From the NCBI GenBank assembly GCA_964475955.1, contig CAYYZY010000014.1, positions 1 through 64,000 on the forward strand: 64,000 nt of DNA. Reading direction: 5' to 3'. This stretch comes from DATKZH01 sp964475955 (GTDB lineage Bacteria > Planctomycetota > Planctomycetia > Pirellulales > Thermoguttaceae). Both the position numbers and the translations under genes were made by a program. The notes below the pieces were generated by a model, which made no database searches, was not told the DNA's origin, and saw nothing but the letters and a program-made list of their open reading frames with translations. Every line of letters starts with the position of its first letter. Within the stretch, counting starts at the first letter, position 1. Positions 8,114-18,000 of this stretch are shown piece by piece.

Positions 8114-8875
8114 TCATAGTCTGACGATCCCTTGCGGATCCGTTCTACTGGCTACCTTGCACAAGACGGGATCGAGCCGTCTGAAGTAGTTTCGGGCTCC
8201 CTTCCTACGGAAATAGCAATTTGGCTGTTCTTGCTGGCAGAGGCAATAGGAATTCACGTCGGCAAGCTGAATGAAGTAGGAGTGCAGCGAGTCGCGATGA
8301 ACAGGGTCCTCGACCAGCGTTCGGAGCGGCATCTGTCGGTATCCCCCGCCCCCGATGCTCGGCACCGGGTTGTAGCGTCGCAGCCGACGCACCAGCTTTC
8401 TGAGTTTCGGTTCATCGGTCCGATCACAGATCGCGACACCGTAGTCCTGAGGATTCTGCGGCCCGGGGAAGTTGCGGTGCGAGATGGTGTTCTCAAATCT
8501 CTGCAACAGCGCCATCCACGCGTGCTCGAAAACATCGTAGTCGCGAGCTTTGCGCGACTTGTCGACCAGTACGTGCAGGAGGTTGACGTCGGGCAGAGTT
8601 GCCTCGAAGTCCAGGACTTCTCGAAGTATTCGCAGTCTCAGGTCCTTGCGTATGCGGGCCAGCGTGCCGGGCCTGTGCATGAAATGGGCCGCGTGAATCT
8701 CTTCGCGAAGCCTGAGACCGTATCGCCTGCGAAGCTCCCGCCGGAAATCGATGATTGCCTCAAGCGTAGAATGCCACCGTAATTCATGGACTACGAAGCC
8801 GCTGAGGATGAAGAACTGCGTCGGGCTATTCTGCATCCCCGTATCACCGCTCTCATCGACGTACAGGAAATACAT
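8114..8875 (-). CDS. DUF3800 domain protein
   Basis: A 253-residue protein beginning with the DUF3800 hallmark FLYVDESGDTG at residues 3-13. It continues with a family-like core (FFILSGFVV, HAAHFM) and a C-terminal 'HSYFIQLADVNSYC', the conserved late acidic motif. DUF3800 proteins are thought to be RNase-H-like or otherwise nuclease-like and are common in accessory and defence regions; their activity is mostly untested. The ATG at 8875 has CGGAG seven bases upstream. Two sampled 60-base stretches are 55% GC, well below the neighbours, so transfer is likely. It stands alone, with a convergent candidate small RNA just beyond its stop codon. Confidence 0.82.
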   Translation of the reverse strand: MYFLYVDESGDTGMQNSPTQFFILSGFVVHELRWHSTLEAIIDFRRELRRRYGLRLREEIHAAHFMHRPGTLARIRKDLRLRILREVLDFEATLPDVNLLHVLVDKSRKARDYDVFEHAWMALLQRFENTISHRNFPGPQNPQDYGVAICDRTDEPKLRKLVRRLRRYNPVPSIGGGGYRQMPLRTLVEDPVHRDSLHSYFIQLADVNSYCLCQQEQPNCYFRRKGARNYFRRLDPVLCKVASRTDPQGIVRL

Positions 8876-8923
8876 CGCGCGCTCCGGAATGGTCGATCAC
8901 GGTCGCCATCGTAGCACGTCCGG

Positions 8924-11875
8924 TCAATCCAGTCTAGGGTGTACCAACTCCCCTCGTGCCTGGGCCTCGACCTCGTGGTAGGCGCCGTAGAATTCCGAGT
9001 TGCCGTCGAGCCAGAGGGTGACGCGGCGGTAGTCTTCCTCGGCCAGGTCGACGCCGTAGTGGCGCCGGTCGAGGTATTCCAGCAGCTTCGACGCCCGGGC
9101 GCCGAACTTCCCCGGGATCGTGCGGCTGCCCCCGTGGACGCCGGAGTTGATCGACCCGTTCGACACGTGGAAGTAGAACCCGTACTCCCCCGCCAGGTTG
9201 GCGTAGGAACGCGTCCACCCGTGCGGACCGGCGATCGTGCCCGAAAGATCGAGGGCCTCCTTCTCGCGGTGGCACGCGACGCAGTGCCGATCGAGCACCG
9301 GCTGCACCAGCCGGGCGTAGCTGAGCGGATTCGACCCGTCGGGCCCCGGGCGCAGCTTCGAGGGATTGCGCGCCAGGGCGATCGGCATCGTGTTGGGCAC
9401 GCTGGGTGGGCTGTGTTTGCGCTCGTGGCAGCCCTGGCACGTCAGGCGCTCGCCCGGGTGGAGGTACGTGCCGGATCGCATCGACTGCACGGCCATGCCC
9501 TTTTCGTCGAGGGCCTGGAAGTAGACGAGCCGGCCGGCCGGGGCCTCGAAGTACGCGCTGCCGTCGGCCTCGACCGGCACCGTGCCGAGCACCGCCCGGG
9601 CGTTCGTCTCCGAAGCGACCCCGATCCGCGGCTCGTTCGCCCGGGGGACCGTCTTGGGGAGCACCTGGATCACGCGGAGGGCGGCGATTTTCGTCTCCGG
9701 CGGCCAGACGAAGTCGCCGTCGTACACGTTCAGCACGGCGACGGTGGCCGTTTCCGTGCGGTTTTCGGGGATGACCGGCGGGCGGGGCCGAGGGCGCACC
9801 GGGATGGGGCTTAAGCAGGAAATCTCGGGGTCGCGGTAGAGCAGCTCCCGGTTGCCGAAGCGGTCGATCCAGTAGATGCCCCGGTTCTTCGCGTGGCGGT
9901 CGTAGACGCAGAGGTAGTCGTCCTCGCTCAGCGGCCAGGGCGTGCCGTACGCCATGTGCTCGCGGATCCGCTTCTTGCCGCCTTCGGCCTCGGGAAAGGG
10001 CACATCGGGCGTGAGCCGCTCGAGTTGCGCCGTGGCGCCGTCGTCCTCGGGCCGATAGTCGATCAGCACGAGCGACCCGAACGCCAGACCGTGGTGCGCG
10101 GCGGCCGTGGCCACGTAGCGGTTCGAGCCGGGCACCGCGCGGATGCTCATCTCCATCCAGGGGCGGCTCTCGCGCTTCTCGGGATAGTTGCCGTGGTAGG
10201 CGCGGGGGTCGCGACCGTCCGGGTAGCAGCTCCAGATGTGGTGGGCGACGTTCGTGTCGCGGTCGACGTAGTCCCACCGCGTGTAGACGATCATGCCGTG
10301 GTCGTCGACGCTCGGGTGCCACTCCTGCGTTTCGTGGAAGCTGAGGCAGCGCAGGTCGCCGCCGTCGGCGTCGATCGTGTGCAGCGTGTAGGTCGGCGAG
10401 TGGTAGGGCGGCGAGGAGCCGCCGCAACGCAGGTACCCCCCGCGGCGCTCCGAGATGAACACGATCCGGCCGTTGGGCAGGAAGCAGGGATCGAACTCGT
10501 TCCAGGGGCCGTCGGTCAACTGTACGAGGCCCGTGCCGTCGGCGTTGACCTGGAACAGGTGGTAGCTCGCCCGGGGCGACCACTCAACGCCGTCGGCCTT
10601 TCCCTCGGTGTAGGCGAAGAGGATCGTGCGGCCGTCGTAGGAGACCTCCGGCGAAACGAAGGTGCCCGGCACGAGCTTCCGCCCCGCGAGCCGGCCCCGC
10701 TCGACCACGGAGTGCTCCAGGAGGTTGACCAACTTCGGCTCATCGGAGAACGGGTCGCAGAGCACGAAGAGCCCTCCGCCCGGCTTCGCGCCGAACCCGT
10801 AATACTGGTGGACCATGTGGTACAGGCCGCCCGGGTCGTGCCGCTTGACGAACAGGAGCTTGTCGAAATCGAGCAGCGGATTAGCGAACGCGATCCGGCG
10901 CACCAGGCGGCGGGCTTCGAAGTAGAGCTTGCGCCGCGCGTCCTCCGGCACCTCGCCGGCCGAATCCTGCGCGGGGAGGCGGCGTTCGAGCTCGTCGAGC
11001 TCGGCGGCCAGCGGCTCGAGTTCCTCGGGCGCCGCCTTGCCGCGAAGCCGGGCGACCAGGCCGCGGCCGCGCCGGAGCACTTCTCGCGTGTGGGCCAGCG
11101 AGAACGACGGCACCGGCGGCCGCTCGGGCTTCGGCGGCGCGTATTCGTGGCCCCGCGTGCCCGGATAGGAATACGGGCTGGTGCTCTTCTGGTCGGCCGG
11201 TTTGTGCAGGGCGATGTTCTTCTGCGGATCATCGGCCGCGTAGACCTCCACCTCGTCCAGCGCGAAGGAGCACCGGCCGGGCACCTGGAGGCGCACGATC
11301 CGGCCGGTCACGCCGGCATCGCGCAGCTCGACGACGAGCGGCTTGTTTTCCTTGACGCCGTAGAACGTCTCGCCGCCCTGCCGGTAGACTTCTCGGAACG
11401 CGTCGGCTGCCGGCTCGTCGGCCACCAGCACGCGCAGGTTGCGCGTGCGGGGGGCGGTCTTGCCGTCGGTCCGGTTGAAGACGACCACCCTGTCCAGCGC
11501 GTACACCTTGCCCAGGTCGACCTGCCACCAGGCATCGGTCTCGCCCGAGGCTACGTGAAAACCGCACCGGCCGTTCTTGACGCCGTCGCAGCCGCCGGCC
11601 GCGTCTTGCTGTGTGGTCACTTCCGAGGTTTCGCTATCCCTGGGCGGTTTGGGCCGGGCCTCCGGCGGGACGAACGCCTTGTCGGCGTCGATCCAGTCAG
11701 CCTCGACCAGTGCCCCTATCGTCTCCCCGATCGGTGCCGCCCGAGGCGGACCGGCCGGCTCCTGGGCCGACCGCTTCTCCCCCCGCGCGGCCGCACTAAG
11801 GCCCGCGGCGAGCGCGACCACGGTCAACAAGCAGATGCGGCCGCGCGACGCGACCCGATGCTGTACTGGCTTCAT
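8924..11875 (-). CDS. secreted HzsA-like protein: discoidin-like domain, beta-propeller and two CxxCH sites
   Basis: A 983-residue exported protein. The ATG at 11875 has GGAGGAG upstream and starts a clear signal peptide (ICLLTVVALAAGLSAAARG). Residues about 60-230 resemble an F5/8 type C (discoidin) fold ('WWQVDLGKVYALDRVVVFNRT'). The centre has TolB/propeller-type repeats ('FDPCFLPNGRIVFISERRGG', 'DHGMIVYTRWDYVDRD') as in the hydrazine synthase alpha-subunit family. Two haem-c-type motifs, CQGCH near residue 812 and CVACH near 865, lie in the C-terminal third. This family is widespread in planctomycetes that do not perform anammox. No HzsB or HzsC partner is seen, so hydrazine synthesis should not be inferred. 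The likely role is periplasmic redox or polymer turnover, unproven. Confidence 0.75.
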   Translation of the reverse strand: MKPVQHRVASRGRICLLTVVALAAGLSAAARGEKRSAQEPAGPPRAAPIGETIGALVEADWIDADKAFVPPEARPKPPRDSETSEVTTQQDAAGGCDGVKNGRCGFHVASGETDAWWQVDLGKVYALDRVVVFNRTDGKTAPRTRNLRVLVADEPAADAFREVYRQGGETFYGVKENKPLVVELRDAGVTGRIVRLQVPGRCSFALDEVEVYAADDPQKNIALHKPADQKSTSPYSYPGTRGHEYAPPKPERPPVPSFSLAHTREVLRRGRGLVARLRGKAAPEELEPLAAELDELERRLPAQDSAGEVPEDARRKLYFEARRLVRRIAFANPLLDFDKLLFVKRHDPGGLYHMVHQYYGFGAKPGGGLFVLCDPFSDEPKLVNLLEHSVVERGRLAGRKLVPGTFVSPEVSYDGRTILFAYTEGKADGVEWSPRASYHLFQVNADGTGLVQLTDGPWNEFDPCFLPNGRIVFISERRGGYLRCGGSSPPYHSPTYTLHTIDADGGDLRCLSFHETQEWHPSVDDHGMIVYTRWDYVDRDTNVAHHIWSCYPDGRDPRAYHGNYPEKRESRPWMEMSIRAVPGSNRYVATAAAHHGLAFGSLVLIDYRPEDDGATAQLERLTPDVPFPEAEGGKKRIREHMAYGTPWPLSEDDYLCVYDRHAKNRGIYWIDRFGNRELLYRDPEISCLSPIPVRPRPRPPVIPENRTETATVAVLNVYDGDFVWPPETKIAALRVIQVLPKTVPRANEPRIGVASETNARAVLGTVPVEADGSAYFEAPAGRLVYFQALDEKGMAVQSMRSGTYLHPGERLTCQGCHERKHSPPSVPNTMPIALARNPSKLRPGPDGSNPLSYARLVQPVLDRHCVACHREKEALDLSGTIAGPHGWTRSYANLAGEYGFYFHVSNGSINSGVHGGSRTIPGKFGARASKLLEYLDRRHYGVDLAEEDYRRVTLWLDGNSEFYGAYHEVEAQARGELVHPRLD

Positions 11876-12050
11876 GGGCTCCTCCGCCCCCTCGCTCTGG
11901 TGGTTTTGTGCATCCGTGAGGGCTCTCCCGGCAGTCGGCCGGTCAGGGCCGCCACCCGGGATGCTCATATCCCCCTTGTAATCTGCCGGCGCGGTTGGTT
12001 CAACCGCACTGCTTGCATAGACGGGTGACGCGCCGGGCGTCCGACCGTCG

Positions 12051-12086
12051 GGCCCCGCCGGCCCCGCCGGCCCCGCCGGCCCTGCT
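12051..12086. repeat. four 9-bp direct repeats, GGCCCCGCC
   Basis: Three exact copies of GGCCCCGCC followed by a fourth with two changes (GGCCCTGCT). It is non-coding, upstream of the HzsA-like gene. Confidence 0.75.
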
Positions 12087-12168
12087 GGCCGAGCGGCGCG
12101 ACTACGAGCCGGTCAGCGAGCCCTCGGACCTCGATGGCTGATACCGTCTGTCGGATGGGGCGAGTTCC

Positions 12169-12215
12169 ACGAGACCCACGCGCCCATCAATTCACCCCTA
12201 CCGCGTGGGTCTCGT
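12169..12215 (-). terminator. 14-bp inverted repeat, possible terminator of the glycosidase-like gene
   Basis: ACGAGACCCACGCG (12169-12182) is perfectly complementary to CGCGTGGGTCTCGT (12202-12215) around a 19-nt loop. It lies 25 bases beyond the stop codon of the minus-strand gene ending at 12241. There is no T-run, so it may be a weak terminator or a protein-binding palindrome. Confidence 0.4.
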
Positions 12216-12240
12216 ACCTCGACCCATCTACGGCGTCATA

Positions 12241-14679
12241 TCAATCGTGTTTCTCGAGCAGCACGATCTGGTAGACGTGGCTTTTGGGCAGCGCAAAGCG
12301 AGCGGTGCCCTCGGCGATCGTGCACGCGACGGGCTGCGGGGCAGCGTCGGGATCGTAGCAGGTGGCCCGGGCCGATCGCCAATCGGCGGGGACCGGCAGC
12401 TCCAGGGGGGTCGGGCCGACGTCGAGCACCGGCCGGGCGTCGTCCAACAGGCAGACGTTATAGTTGACCGCGTGTACGGCCAGCCGGTCGGGCTTCTCGT
12501 AAACGATGAACCGGAGGTTGCGCCGCAGGCCGTCGGTCGGCGCGATGCTCGGCGTGGGGGCGAGCGGCTCGTCCGCGTCCCACAGGGCGATCTTCCCTTC
12601 CCCGAAATCGACGACCGGATGCCCCTTGCCGAGCCCCACGAGCTCCGAGAACGGCTCGCCGTTGAGCGCGACCGCGGCGTCGTCCACGACCAGGCAACCG
12701 CCGGCCTTGATCCACGCGTGGAGCGCCTCCGACTGCGACGCGGTCATCTCGTACGCCCCCGAGGGGAGATAGATCGCGCGGAAACCGGCAAGCTCCGCGG
12801 CGTCGTCCGGCAGGCTTGCGTCGACCAGCGCGACGTAGGGCCGGTGCGTCCGCACCAGGTAGTCGTGGAGGGTCGGCCGGCCGTAGGGGCGCACGTGAGA
12901 GAAGGGGTTCCCGCCCCAGTAGGCATAGAGGACGGCGGCCGGCGCCGTCGCCTTCCAGCCGTCGAACAGCTCGGGATGCGCCCGGTAGAAAGCGCGGTAC
13001 TTGGCCTGCGGCTCGCCCTTGGCGGAGAAGCCGCCCCCGCCGCTGAACGCGGCCATCTCGGCCAGGGCGAGCTCCTGGACGTTCTCCCGGCCCGACCGCG
13101 TCGCCTCGTAGCCCAGGCAGATGCTCCGGGCGTGCATGTGCTGAACGAACTGAAGCATGGCCTGGTGGCTGCGCACCATCTGACCGCGCACCAGCCGGCC
13201 CAGGTGCGTGTTGCGCGTGCCCCCGTCGACGTAACGGAAGCCGAAGTGGACGACGTACACCCCGGCCCGCTTCGGGGTCCACGTCGCGGTGAGCGTCGCC
13301 GGGGGTCGTTTGCCCCGTGCCGACGGGCCGGGCGCCCCCAGGGCCACGTCGGGCTCAAGCGGCAGGCGGACCTCTTCGCCCCTTTCGGCCTCGCGCAAGA
13401 AGAGGACGAACCGGTCGGCCGTGTCGTTGTCGCGATCGCTTACGCCCACGGTGTGCACCGCGACCTCCAGCTCGGCGGCCACGCCCGGGGCGACGCGCGA
13501 CGGCATCGACACGTCGGCCTCCAACTCGATGCGAGTCGCCGGATCGGCCACCTCGTAGCGGTGCGTGATCCGCTTCGGCTCCCTCGGCTCGTCGCACACG
13601 GTCAGGGCGATCTCGTCGGCCGGTGGCGGCGCTTCGGCCGCCAGCATGCCGGGCGAATAGGTGCTCTCGAACATGAGCCGGTCGCATTGGCCGCCCGTCG
13701 TCAGGCACTCCCGAGTCGAATTGCCGTTGGGGAAAATGGTGAACCCCGGCTTCACCTCCCGGCCGACCCGGCGGAGCATGGCCAGGTGGTCGCCGGTGCC
13801 GAGGAGGCGGAAGCGGCGGACCAACTCGGCGGGCACGTCGGGCGAGTCGAGCTGGAGTTTGTCGGAATCGAGCCCGGCCGTGAGCCTCGCGACCCACTCG
13901 ACGTCGCCGTGCCCGTCGAGGAACTCGCGGAAGGCCGCCTTGCAGTAGCGGCAGTAGCACGGGTCGGGGTGGCAGTTGTCGACGAAGCAGCCGTCGTAGC
14001 CCACCTCGGCCACCATCTCGATCAGCCGGCGGTGCCACCGGGCCCAGTCGGGATGGTTGATGCAGGCGCGGTAGCGGTGCAGCGGAGCGTAGTAGTCGGG
14101 CGAGTAGCCGCCGCACGAGCCGCCGACGAACCGGCCCTTCGCGTCGACCACCAGCCAGTCGAACGGGTCGCGGGGCGGCTTGGGGCCGGCCCACTCGGAA
14201 TAGTCTTCCCACCGGTCGTAAAACGCCCAGAAGCCGAGCCGCTTCTCGTGGTCGCCGGCCAGCGTGTGGTAGGAGATGTACGGCACGATCTCGCGGATGC
14301 CCACGGCGTGGCAGCGCTCGAGCGTGCGGCGGATGGTCGCGATCCGCTGGGTCAACTGCTCGGGCGAGAGCAGCGCGATGTTCTCCCAACTCAGCGTGTG
14401 CCCGGGGCCGCCGGTGTACTGGTTTTCGCCCTGGTAGAGCCGCGTCGGGCCCCAATGGTGGCTGATCGGCACGGCCTTGCCCACGTGGAGCAGATCGGGC
14501 GGCGACGCCCGGAACCGCTCGATGTAATCCGGCTCGGTGAAATAGTCGCCGCTGTAGTTGATCGTGTAGACGATCGGCGGCGTGGTGGTCGGGATCATCG
14601 GCCCGGGCTCGGCCGCCCCGGCCAGGGCGAGCAGGGTCGGCAGGGCGGCAAGCGCCATCCAGAGGGGGTGGAAGCGCAT
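12241..14679 (-). CDS. secreted putative glycoside hydrolase-like protein with GATase-like domain
   Basis: An 812-residue exported protein. The ATG at 14679 follows GGAGG and gives a signal peptide (MALAALPTLLALAGAAE). The first 300 residues look like a TIM-barrel of the kind found in bacterial putative glycosidases ('YTINYSGDYFTEPDYIERF', 'VPYISYHTLAG', 'GYDGCFVDNCHPDPCYCRYC'). The four Cys in that last segment could form disulfides or bind metal. A beta-sandwich region follows. The C-terminal third has a glutamine-amidotransferase-like fold ('AIYLPSGAYEMTASQSEALH', 'WIKAGGCLVVDD'), as seen in the trimerisation domain of GH42 beta-galactosidases. Substrate unknown. It sits alone, with an inverted repeat after the stop. 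Confidence 0.62.
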   Translation of the reverse strand: MRFHPLWMALAALPTLLALAGAAEPGPMIPTTTPPIVYTINYSGDYFTEPDYIERFRASPPDLLHVGKAVPISHHWGPTRLYQGENQYTGGPGHTLSWENIALLSPEQLTQRIATIRRTLERCHAVGIREIVPYISYHTLAGDHEKRLGFWAFYDRWEDYSEWAGPKPPRDPFDWLVVDAKGRFVGGSCGGYSPDYYAPLHRYRACINHPDWARWHRRLIEMVAEVGYDGCFVDNCHPDPCYCRYCKAAFREFLDGHGDVEWVARLTAGLDSDKLQLDSPDVPAELVRRFRLLGTGDHLAMLRRVGREVKPGFTIFPNGNSTRECLTTGGQCDRLMFESTYSPGMLAAEAPPPADEIALTVCDEPREPKRITHRYEVADPATRIELEADVSMPSRVAPGVAAELEVAVHTVGVSDRDNDTADRFVLFLREAERGEEVRLPLEPDVALGAPGPSARGKRPPATLTATWTPKRAGVYVVHFGFRYVDGGTRNTHLGRLVRGQMVRSHQAMLQFVQHMHARSICLGYEATRSGRENVQELALAEMAAFSGGGGFSAKGEPQAKYRAFYRAHPELFDGWKATAPAAVLYAYWGGNPFSHVRPYGRPTLHDYLVRTHRPYVALVDASLPDDAAELAGFRAIYLPSGAYEMTASQSEALHAWIKAGGCLVVDDAAVALNGEPFSELVGLGKGHPVVDFGEGKIALWDADEPLAPTPSIAPTDGLRRNLRFIVYEKPDRLAVHAVNYNVCLLDDARPVLDVGPTPLELPVPADWRSARATCYDPDAAPQPVACTIAEGTARFALPKSHVYQIVLLEKHD

Positions 14680-15024
14680 CGGGGGAGCCTCCTGGGATTT
14701 CGAGAATCGCGGACCGCGGCCGCCGCCGATTCGCGGCCGACACGCGGCCCACGGCCCCTCGATTCTACATGGCCCACCGGAGCCCTGCCAGCAGGCACCT
14801 GCCCTGCCGCCGCCCGGGCGTGCCGCCGACGAATCTGCGCAGGACGCGAAGCTGCTTCGTTGGATCGATGCGCGAACTCGTGGGTGTTGCAGGGCAAATG
14901 GGCCGATCGGCCTGAAACACCATGACCGTCCCAGCGGGGCCCCTGCGGATCGTATCGAGGCCCACTGCAACGTCAGCCGCATGCGTTGCGGCCCCGTGCG
15001 GCCCGGATCGGATTCAGGTGTACC
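14680..15024. other. intergenic region, nothing recognised
   Basis: The 345 bases between the glycosidase-like start and the end of the cyclase-like gene contain no convincing gene, promoter or repeat. Confidence 0.5.
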
Positions 15025-18000
15025 CTACGAGTCTTCCACCAGCGTTTTGAACAGCGGCAGGTAGCGGTAGTAGACTTCGAGCATCAGCAGGTTGAGCGTG
15101 GTGACGTAGAGCTGGCCGCCGGCGTGCGACCAGCGGTCGGGCAGCGGGACTTCGGGGTCCCAGCTTCCGGCGAGGGGGCCCTGGGGGATCTGGCCGTCGA
15201 CGAGCATGGGGCGGAGGCGCTCGTTCCATGACTCCCAGTGTTCGCCCTGCATCTGGAACATCACCTGCGTGGCGTAATACCAGTAGTAGGCGTCGCGCGA
15301 CGGCCGGTCGCGCCCGCCGACCCGGGGCAGGTTCTGCCGCAGCACGTCGGCCCCGCGGACCATCGGCGTGCGGGTGCGATCCCAGCCGAGGTAGAGCCGC
15401 ATCAGGAGGCCCTCGGCCGTCATCGCCAGGTTGGGAATCCGGCCCTGGCGCTGGTCGGCCGTGTTCGCGGCATAGGGATTGTACATGTACCGGGCGCCGC
15501 GGTCGGCTTGCGCGGAGTTGAGCCAGTAGTCGACCCGCTCCATCGCCTCGGGCGGAACTTCCAGGCCGGCCATCCTGGCGCTTTTCAGCGCCATCAGCAT
15601 CCACCCGGAAACCGAGGTGTCGGACTCCTTGTGCCAGCCGGGCGAATCCTCGGGCTTGGTGTAGCGCCAGCCGCCGCGCTCGGGGTGCTGCGCGGCGAGG
15701 ATCCAGCGGATCGCCCGATCGGCCGGGCCGCGCAGGCTGCGGTCGCCGGTCATGCCGCACGCCTCGCACAGGGCGATCGACGCGATGGCGTGCCCGTAGC
15801 TCCGCGCCGGGCGGTCGCCGTCGGTGGCCGGGGTGAACAGCGAGCCGTCGGGCTGCTGGTTGGCCACCAGCCAGTCGATCCCCCTCTCGACGACTTCGCG
15901 GTGCTTGTTGTCGACGTGCGTGTAGCCCGCCCCGAGGAACGCCAACAGCGCGAGGCCCGTGGCGGCCGTGTCGGCGTGCATCTGCCCGGCGACGTAGCCG
16001 GGTTGGCCCCCGCCGGGCAGCCGGTTGAGGGACCAATGGCCGTCGGGGAACTGGCACTTGGCGAGGAAATCGAGCCCCAGCTCGACGGCCTTCTCGCTGG
16101 CCTCGGTGGCGCCGTATTTCTCGGCCAGCTCGGCGCGGCGTTCGGGTTCGCGCTGTTCGAAGGCGACGGTCGGGGCTCGTCGCAAGGGACCGCCGGGCAC
16201 GTTGAGGCCGCCGCTTCGCCGCAGCGCGGGGCGCCGCACGTCGGCCAGCGGGATTCCGTCTTCCGATCCCCCGCGGCGAGCCGGCGCGCCCACCCGCGGC
16301 GCGAGGCCCGAGCCCGGCTCGTCGGCCGAGCGCGCGTTCGGCCCGGTTGCCGGAAACACACCCTGGGCCCGACCCGCGGCGCCGCGTTCGGCCATCGCGG
16401 CCGTGGGGGCGACGGCGGAAACATCGGCGGCGCCGGGGGCGAGCGGCCGGAGCTGCGCGCCGTCCTCGTCGCTTGGGAGCGAGCTGGGCGCCGCGCCTTG
16501 CGCGATTTGCGAGCCGCCGGCGCCGGGGAGGGTGACGTCGTCGAGCGGAACGGCGGCCGCCGGCAGTGCGGGGCCGGTACTCGACTTGACCAGCGTGGCG
16601 GCGTTGGCCGGTTGCGTGCCCACGCGCCCCGGTTCCTGCTGACCGGCGGTCGCCCGGCGCGCCACGGCCTCGCGCAGCTCGGGCCCCCGCTCGGCGAGCG
16701 AGGGGATCGCCCCCGCGCGCGGACGCGCCGGCAAGTTGCCGGGGAGGCCGGCGACTTGATGCGTTTGGCCGCTCGGTTGGGCGTCCAAGCGGGGCCCGCT
16801 GGCGGCGCCGCCGTCGCGAGGTCCCGGGGCGATCTCCGGCACTTCGACCGTGGCGCCCGAGGCGAAGCCGCGGCCGAACTTGCGGGCGGGCATCGGGCGT
16901 CCGCCACCAGCTTGGATGGGGGCCATGCTCGGCTCGCCGGTCACCCGGGCAAGCTGGGCCGCGGGGATCGTGGCGGCCGCGCCGGGCGACTCGGTTGGGC
17001 CCGAGCCGGCAAAGGAAGTGCGGGCCCGGCTGGGGATACCGACCCCGCCGGCGCGGCCGACGGGCGTGGCCTGGGCGTCGGGCGGCGCGCTCGACGGTCC
17101 CCCGCCCCCGCGTGCCTCGGCCAGCGCGGGCACATCGGCCAGCCGGGCCGCCGGACTGGTGGGAAGGGCCGGCGCCATGGCCGCCCGGGCGATGCGCGGG
17201 CTTGAATCGCTGGGCTCGGCCGACGGGGCCCCGCGACCCCCCGCCCGGGGCTGGCCGACGCGGGCGACGATCTCGGACGACCCGGTCGCGAACTCGGCGG
17301 CCCCCGCCGCGGCGGTGTTCGGGCGCCGCAGCGCCCCGTCGTCGGACCGTTGGACGGCGGCCGCTTGCGACTCCGGCTCCAGGCGGCTCGGCGCGGCGGC
17401 GCCCGCAGCCGCCGGGGCCGTCACGTCCTCCGCACGGGTCGTGGTTGAGGGGAGCTCGGTCCCGGCCTCGGCCCGAGCGAGGGTGATCGGCTCGTCGCTG
17501 GGCAGTTCCAACTCGGGCATCTGGCCCTCGGACGGGTCGGCCCGGCGAGCCAGGTCGGGGGGCAGGAGGTCGGGCTCGGAGGGGGTCGGCTCGACCGCCC
17601 GGCGCGCGGCCTCGGGCACCTGCTGCCGCCGTTCGGCAAGCACGGGGCCCGGCTGGAGCTCGATCGGCGGCGGCGGTTCCACCGTGGGGGGCAGTTCGGG
17701 CAGGTCGACCCGCTCATGCGGCTCGGGCCGATCCTTGGGGCGTTGCCGGGGGATGGGTTCGGGGTTTTCCGGACGTTCGGCGCGGGCCAACTCGGCCCGG
17801 CGAAGTTCCGCCGGATCGGGCTCCTCGGGGCCCTTGCGCTCCGGTTCGAGCTCGCTCGGACGCTCGACGGTGGCCTCGTCGTCGATGGGGCGTCTTTCGA
17901 CCGGCTCCAGTTCGGGGGAGTCGGCCGTCTCGGTCTCGACCGGCCGCTCGAAGCTCTCCAGGGCGCGATCCTCATCGGGATGGTGCCAGGGGTAGTCGGG

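Larger units (their letters stand above)
11876..12240. other. intergenic region with a GC-rich tandem repeat and an inverted repeat
   Basis: This lies between two minus-strand genes, the HzsA-like gene on its left and the end of a glycosidase-like gene on its right. The frame upstream of the HzsA-like start is open but lacks protein-like features. It contains the 9-bp repeat and the 14-bp inverted repeat listed below. Confidence 0.5.

Noticed and set aside
7680..8117. 145-codon minus-strand frame between UXS and DUF3800 genes
   Set aside because: Low-quality protein composition, no ribosome site, and it overlaps the structured RNA unit on the other strand.
8030..8875. Type III toxin-antitoxin pair (DUF3800 protein plus RNA)
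   Set aside because: Type III antitoxin RNAs are tandem repeats upstream of and on the same strand as the toxin. This RNA is single-copy, convergent and has its own promoter and terminator.
8924..11875. True hydrazine synthase subunit, implying anammox metabolism
   Set aside because: Only family-level similarity, an extra discoidin-like domain, and no HzsB/C, hydrazine dehydrogenase or other anammox genes in the window. The family is widespread outside anammox bacteria.
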